A stretch of DNA of 64,000 bases from Rhizobium sp. NXC14 (lineage in GTDB: Bacteria; Pseudomonadota; Alphaproteobacteria; Rhizobiales; Rhizobiaceae). The notes beneath the pieces were generated by a model, which made no database searches, was not told the origin of the DNA, and worked only from the letters and a program-made list of their open reading frames with translations. Location of the stretch: positions 372,001 to 436,000 of the forward strand of contig NZ_CP021033.1 of assembly GCF_002117485.1 (NCBI RefSeq). The letters run 5' to 3'. Positions 62,872-64,000 of the stretch are shown in pieces. The translations under genes and the position numbers were made by a program. Position 1 is the first letter of the stretch, and every line of letters starts with the position of its first letter.

Positions 62872-64000
62872 TCAGAGAACTTCCGCAAGGAAGCGCTTCA
62901 GCCGCTCGCTTTGCGGATTGTCGAAAATCTGCTGCGGCGAGCCGGCTTCGATGATACGGCCCTCGTCCATGAAGACCACTTGGTCGGCCACGCGGCGGGC
63001 AAATCCCATCTCATGCGTCACGACGGCCATGGTCATGCCCTGACGGCCGAGCGTCGCCATCAGGTCGAGCACGCCCTTCACCAATTCGGGATCTAGCGCG
63101 CTCGTCACCTCGTCGAACAGGATGACCTCCGGATCCATGGCCAGCGCCCGAGCGATCGCGACGCGCTGCTGCTGCCCGCCGGAAAGGCCCGCCGGCCGGT
63201 GATCTCCGCGCGCGGCCAGACCGACATCGGCCAGGCGCGCCTCGGCGACGCGTCGCGCCTGCTGCCTCGGCATCTTTTTGATCTTCGTCAGCGCAAGCAT
63301 GACGTTTTCGAGAGCGGTGTGATCGGGAAACAGGTTGAAGTGCTGGAACACCATGCCGACCCGGCGACGAAGCTTTTCCGGCCTTATTGTCAGGATGCTT
63401 TCGCCGTCGAGCCGTATGTCGCCACCCTTCGGCTCGACAAGCCTGTTCATGCAACGCAGCAGCGTTGATTTTCCTGAGCCGGAAGGGCCGATGATGCAAG
63501 TGACGGTTCCGGCGGGGATATCGAGATCGACACCCTTGAGTACCTCGAACTCGCCGTAGGACATGCTCAAATCCCGGATTTGCAGGGTACCGCCCCTGAA
63601 ATGCCGGTGATCGCAGCTCGCGACGTCGACGATGGAGTGGGGACCGGCTGCCGCCGCAAGCTCGCTCACCTCGACCAATCCGCTCGCAGGACTGGGACCG
63701 CGCCCCTGCTTACCCAATCGCAGCCTCGCATCGATATAATTGACGAAATGGGTCAGCGGCACGGTGATCACGAGGTAGAAAACGCCTGCCAGCAGCAGCG
63801 GCGACAGATTGCCGGTCACCACCGCCTGGTCTTGCCCAACGCGGAATATCTCCCGCTCGGAGGCGAGCAATCCGAGGAAATAAACGAGGCTCGAATCCTT
63901 GACGTTGCCGATGAACTGGTTGACCAGCGCCGGCAGTACGCGCCTGATGCCCTGCGGTATGACGATCAGGCGCATGCCTTGCCCGTAGCTCATGCTGAGC
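62872..64000 (-). CDS. Polar-amino-acid ABC transporter, permease fused to ATPase, 5'-truncated by window edge
   Basis: Open to the window edge, so the true start lies outside. The N-terminal visible part is the end of a HisM-type permease (MRLIVIPQGIRRVLPALVNQ, then NVKDSSLVYFLGLLASEREI, one further membrane segment). A linker of about 50 residues joins it to a complete ATPase: Walker A IGPSGSGKSTLLRCMN, Q-loop VFQHFNLFPDHTALENV, signature LSGGQQQRVAIARAL, Walker B VILFDEVTSALDPEL, H-loop VVTHEMGFARRVAD. Usually these are separate genes. It is followed on the same strand by a DAO-family oxidoreductase. Confidence 0.93.
   Translation of the reverse strand, partial: LSMSYGQGMRLIVIPQGIRRVLPALVNQFIGNVKDSSLVYFLGLLASEREIFRVGQDQAVVTGNLSPLLLAGVFYLVITVPLTHFVNYIDARLRLGKQGRGPSPASGLVEVSELAAAAGPHSIVDVASCDHRHFRGGTLQIRDLSMSYGEFEVLKGVDLDIPAGTVTCIIGPSGSGKSTLLRCMNRLVEPKGGDIRLDGESILTIRPEKLRRRVGMVFQHFNLFPDHTALENVMLALTKIKKMPRQQARRVAEARLADVGLAARGDHRPAGLSGGQQQRVAIARALAMDPEVILFDEVTSALDPELVKGVLDLMATLGRQGMTMAVVTHEMGFARRVADQVVFMDEGRIIEAGSPQQIFDNPQSERLKRFLAEVL

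Overview
The window reads as a replicon segment from a Rhizobium-type alphaproteobacterium (R. leguminosarum/R. etli-like). The evidence is a complete repABC replication/partition operon with its antisense-RNA locus, a thuEFGKAB-thuR trehalose locus arranged as in Sinorhizobium meliloti, a NolR-like regulator, a Rhizobium-type intergenic palindromic repeat, and high-GC coding dominated by ABC uptake systems each paired with its own regulator. It is most simply a piece of a large plasmid carrying catabolic functions. I saw no rRNA, tRNA, CRISPR array or intact insertion sequence.

Layout. 1-1.9 kb: the 3' part of a chemoreceptor gene and a DUF4112 gene. 1.9-9.3 kb: trehalose uptake and utilisation (thuEFGKAB on the minus strand, thuR divergent, LacI-type operators between). 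9.4-13.0 kb: repABC on the minus strand, with a small antisense RNA and its terminator between repB and repC. 13.5-18.6 kb: a ribose-type sugar ABC transporter with a divergent LacI regulator and no catabolic enzymes. 18.8-19.4 kb: a VapBC-type toxin-antitoxin pair. 19.9-25.3 kb: a very large MASE1/five-PAS histidine kinase followed by three response regulators. 25.5-27.3 kb: a NolR-like ArsR regulator, a nitroreductase and an FMN reductase.

27.5-38.2 kb is the most striking block. It is a minus-strand run of eleven genes: a quaternary-amine-type ABC transporter, a PhnD-like protein, an ornithine-cyclodeaminase-family enzyme, a histidine-ammonia-lyase homologue that lacks the Ala-Ser-Gly triad needed for the MIO cofactor, a HutC-like regulator, a MaoC hydratase, an SDR dehydrogenase and a CoA-transferase. 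A perfect 14-bp TGTATATACA-cored palindrome lies just upstream of the first gene. I infer an uncharacterised pathway that eliminates a good leaving group (perhaps trimethylamine) from an amino-acid betaine and then processes the unsaturated acid as a CoA ester.

38.3-40.4 kb: a YeiH-type membrane protein with a divergent LysR regulator. 40.5-51.5 kb: a probable uronate/aldarate system, with an oligopeptide-family ABC transporter and an enolase-superfamily dehydratase on the minus strand, and a GntR regulator, uronate dehydrogenase, SMP-30 lactonase and KdgD-like dehydratase/aldolase on the plus strand. 51.9-64 kb: a mixed region with two membrane proteins of unknown role, a DMT exporter, a DUF763 protein, a ybhNOP-like trio (phospholipase D family, UPF0104 membrane protein, endonuclease/exonuclease/phosphatase), a decayed chemoreceptor remnant, two small proteins, a DAO-family oxidoreductase, and an ABC permease-ATPase fusion running off the right edge.
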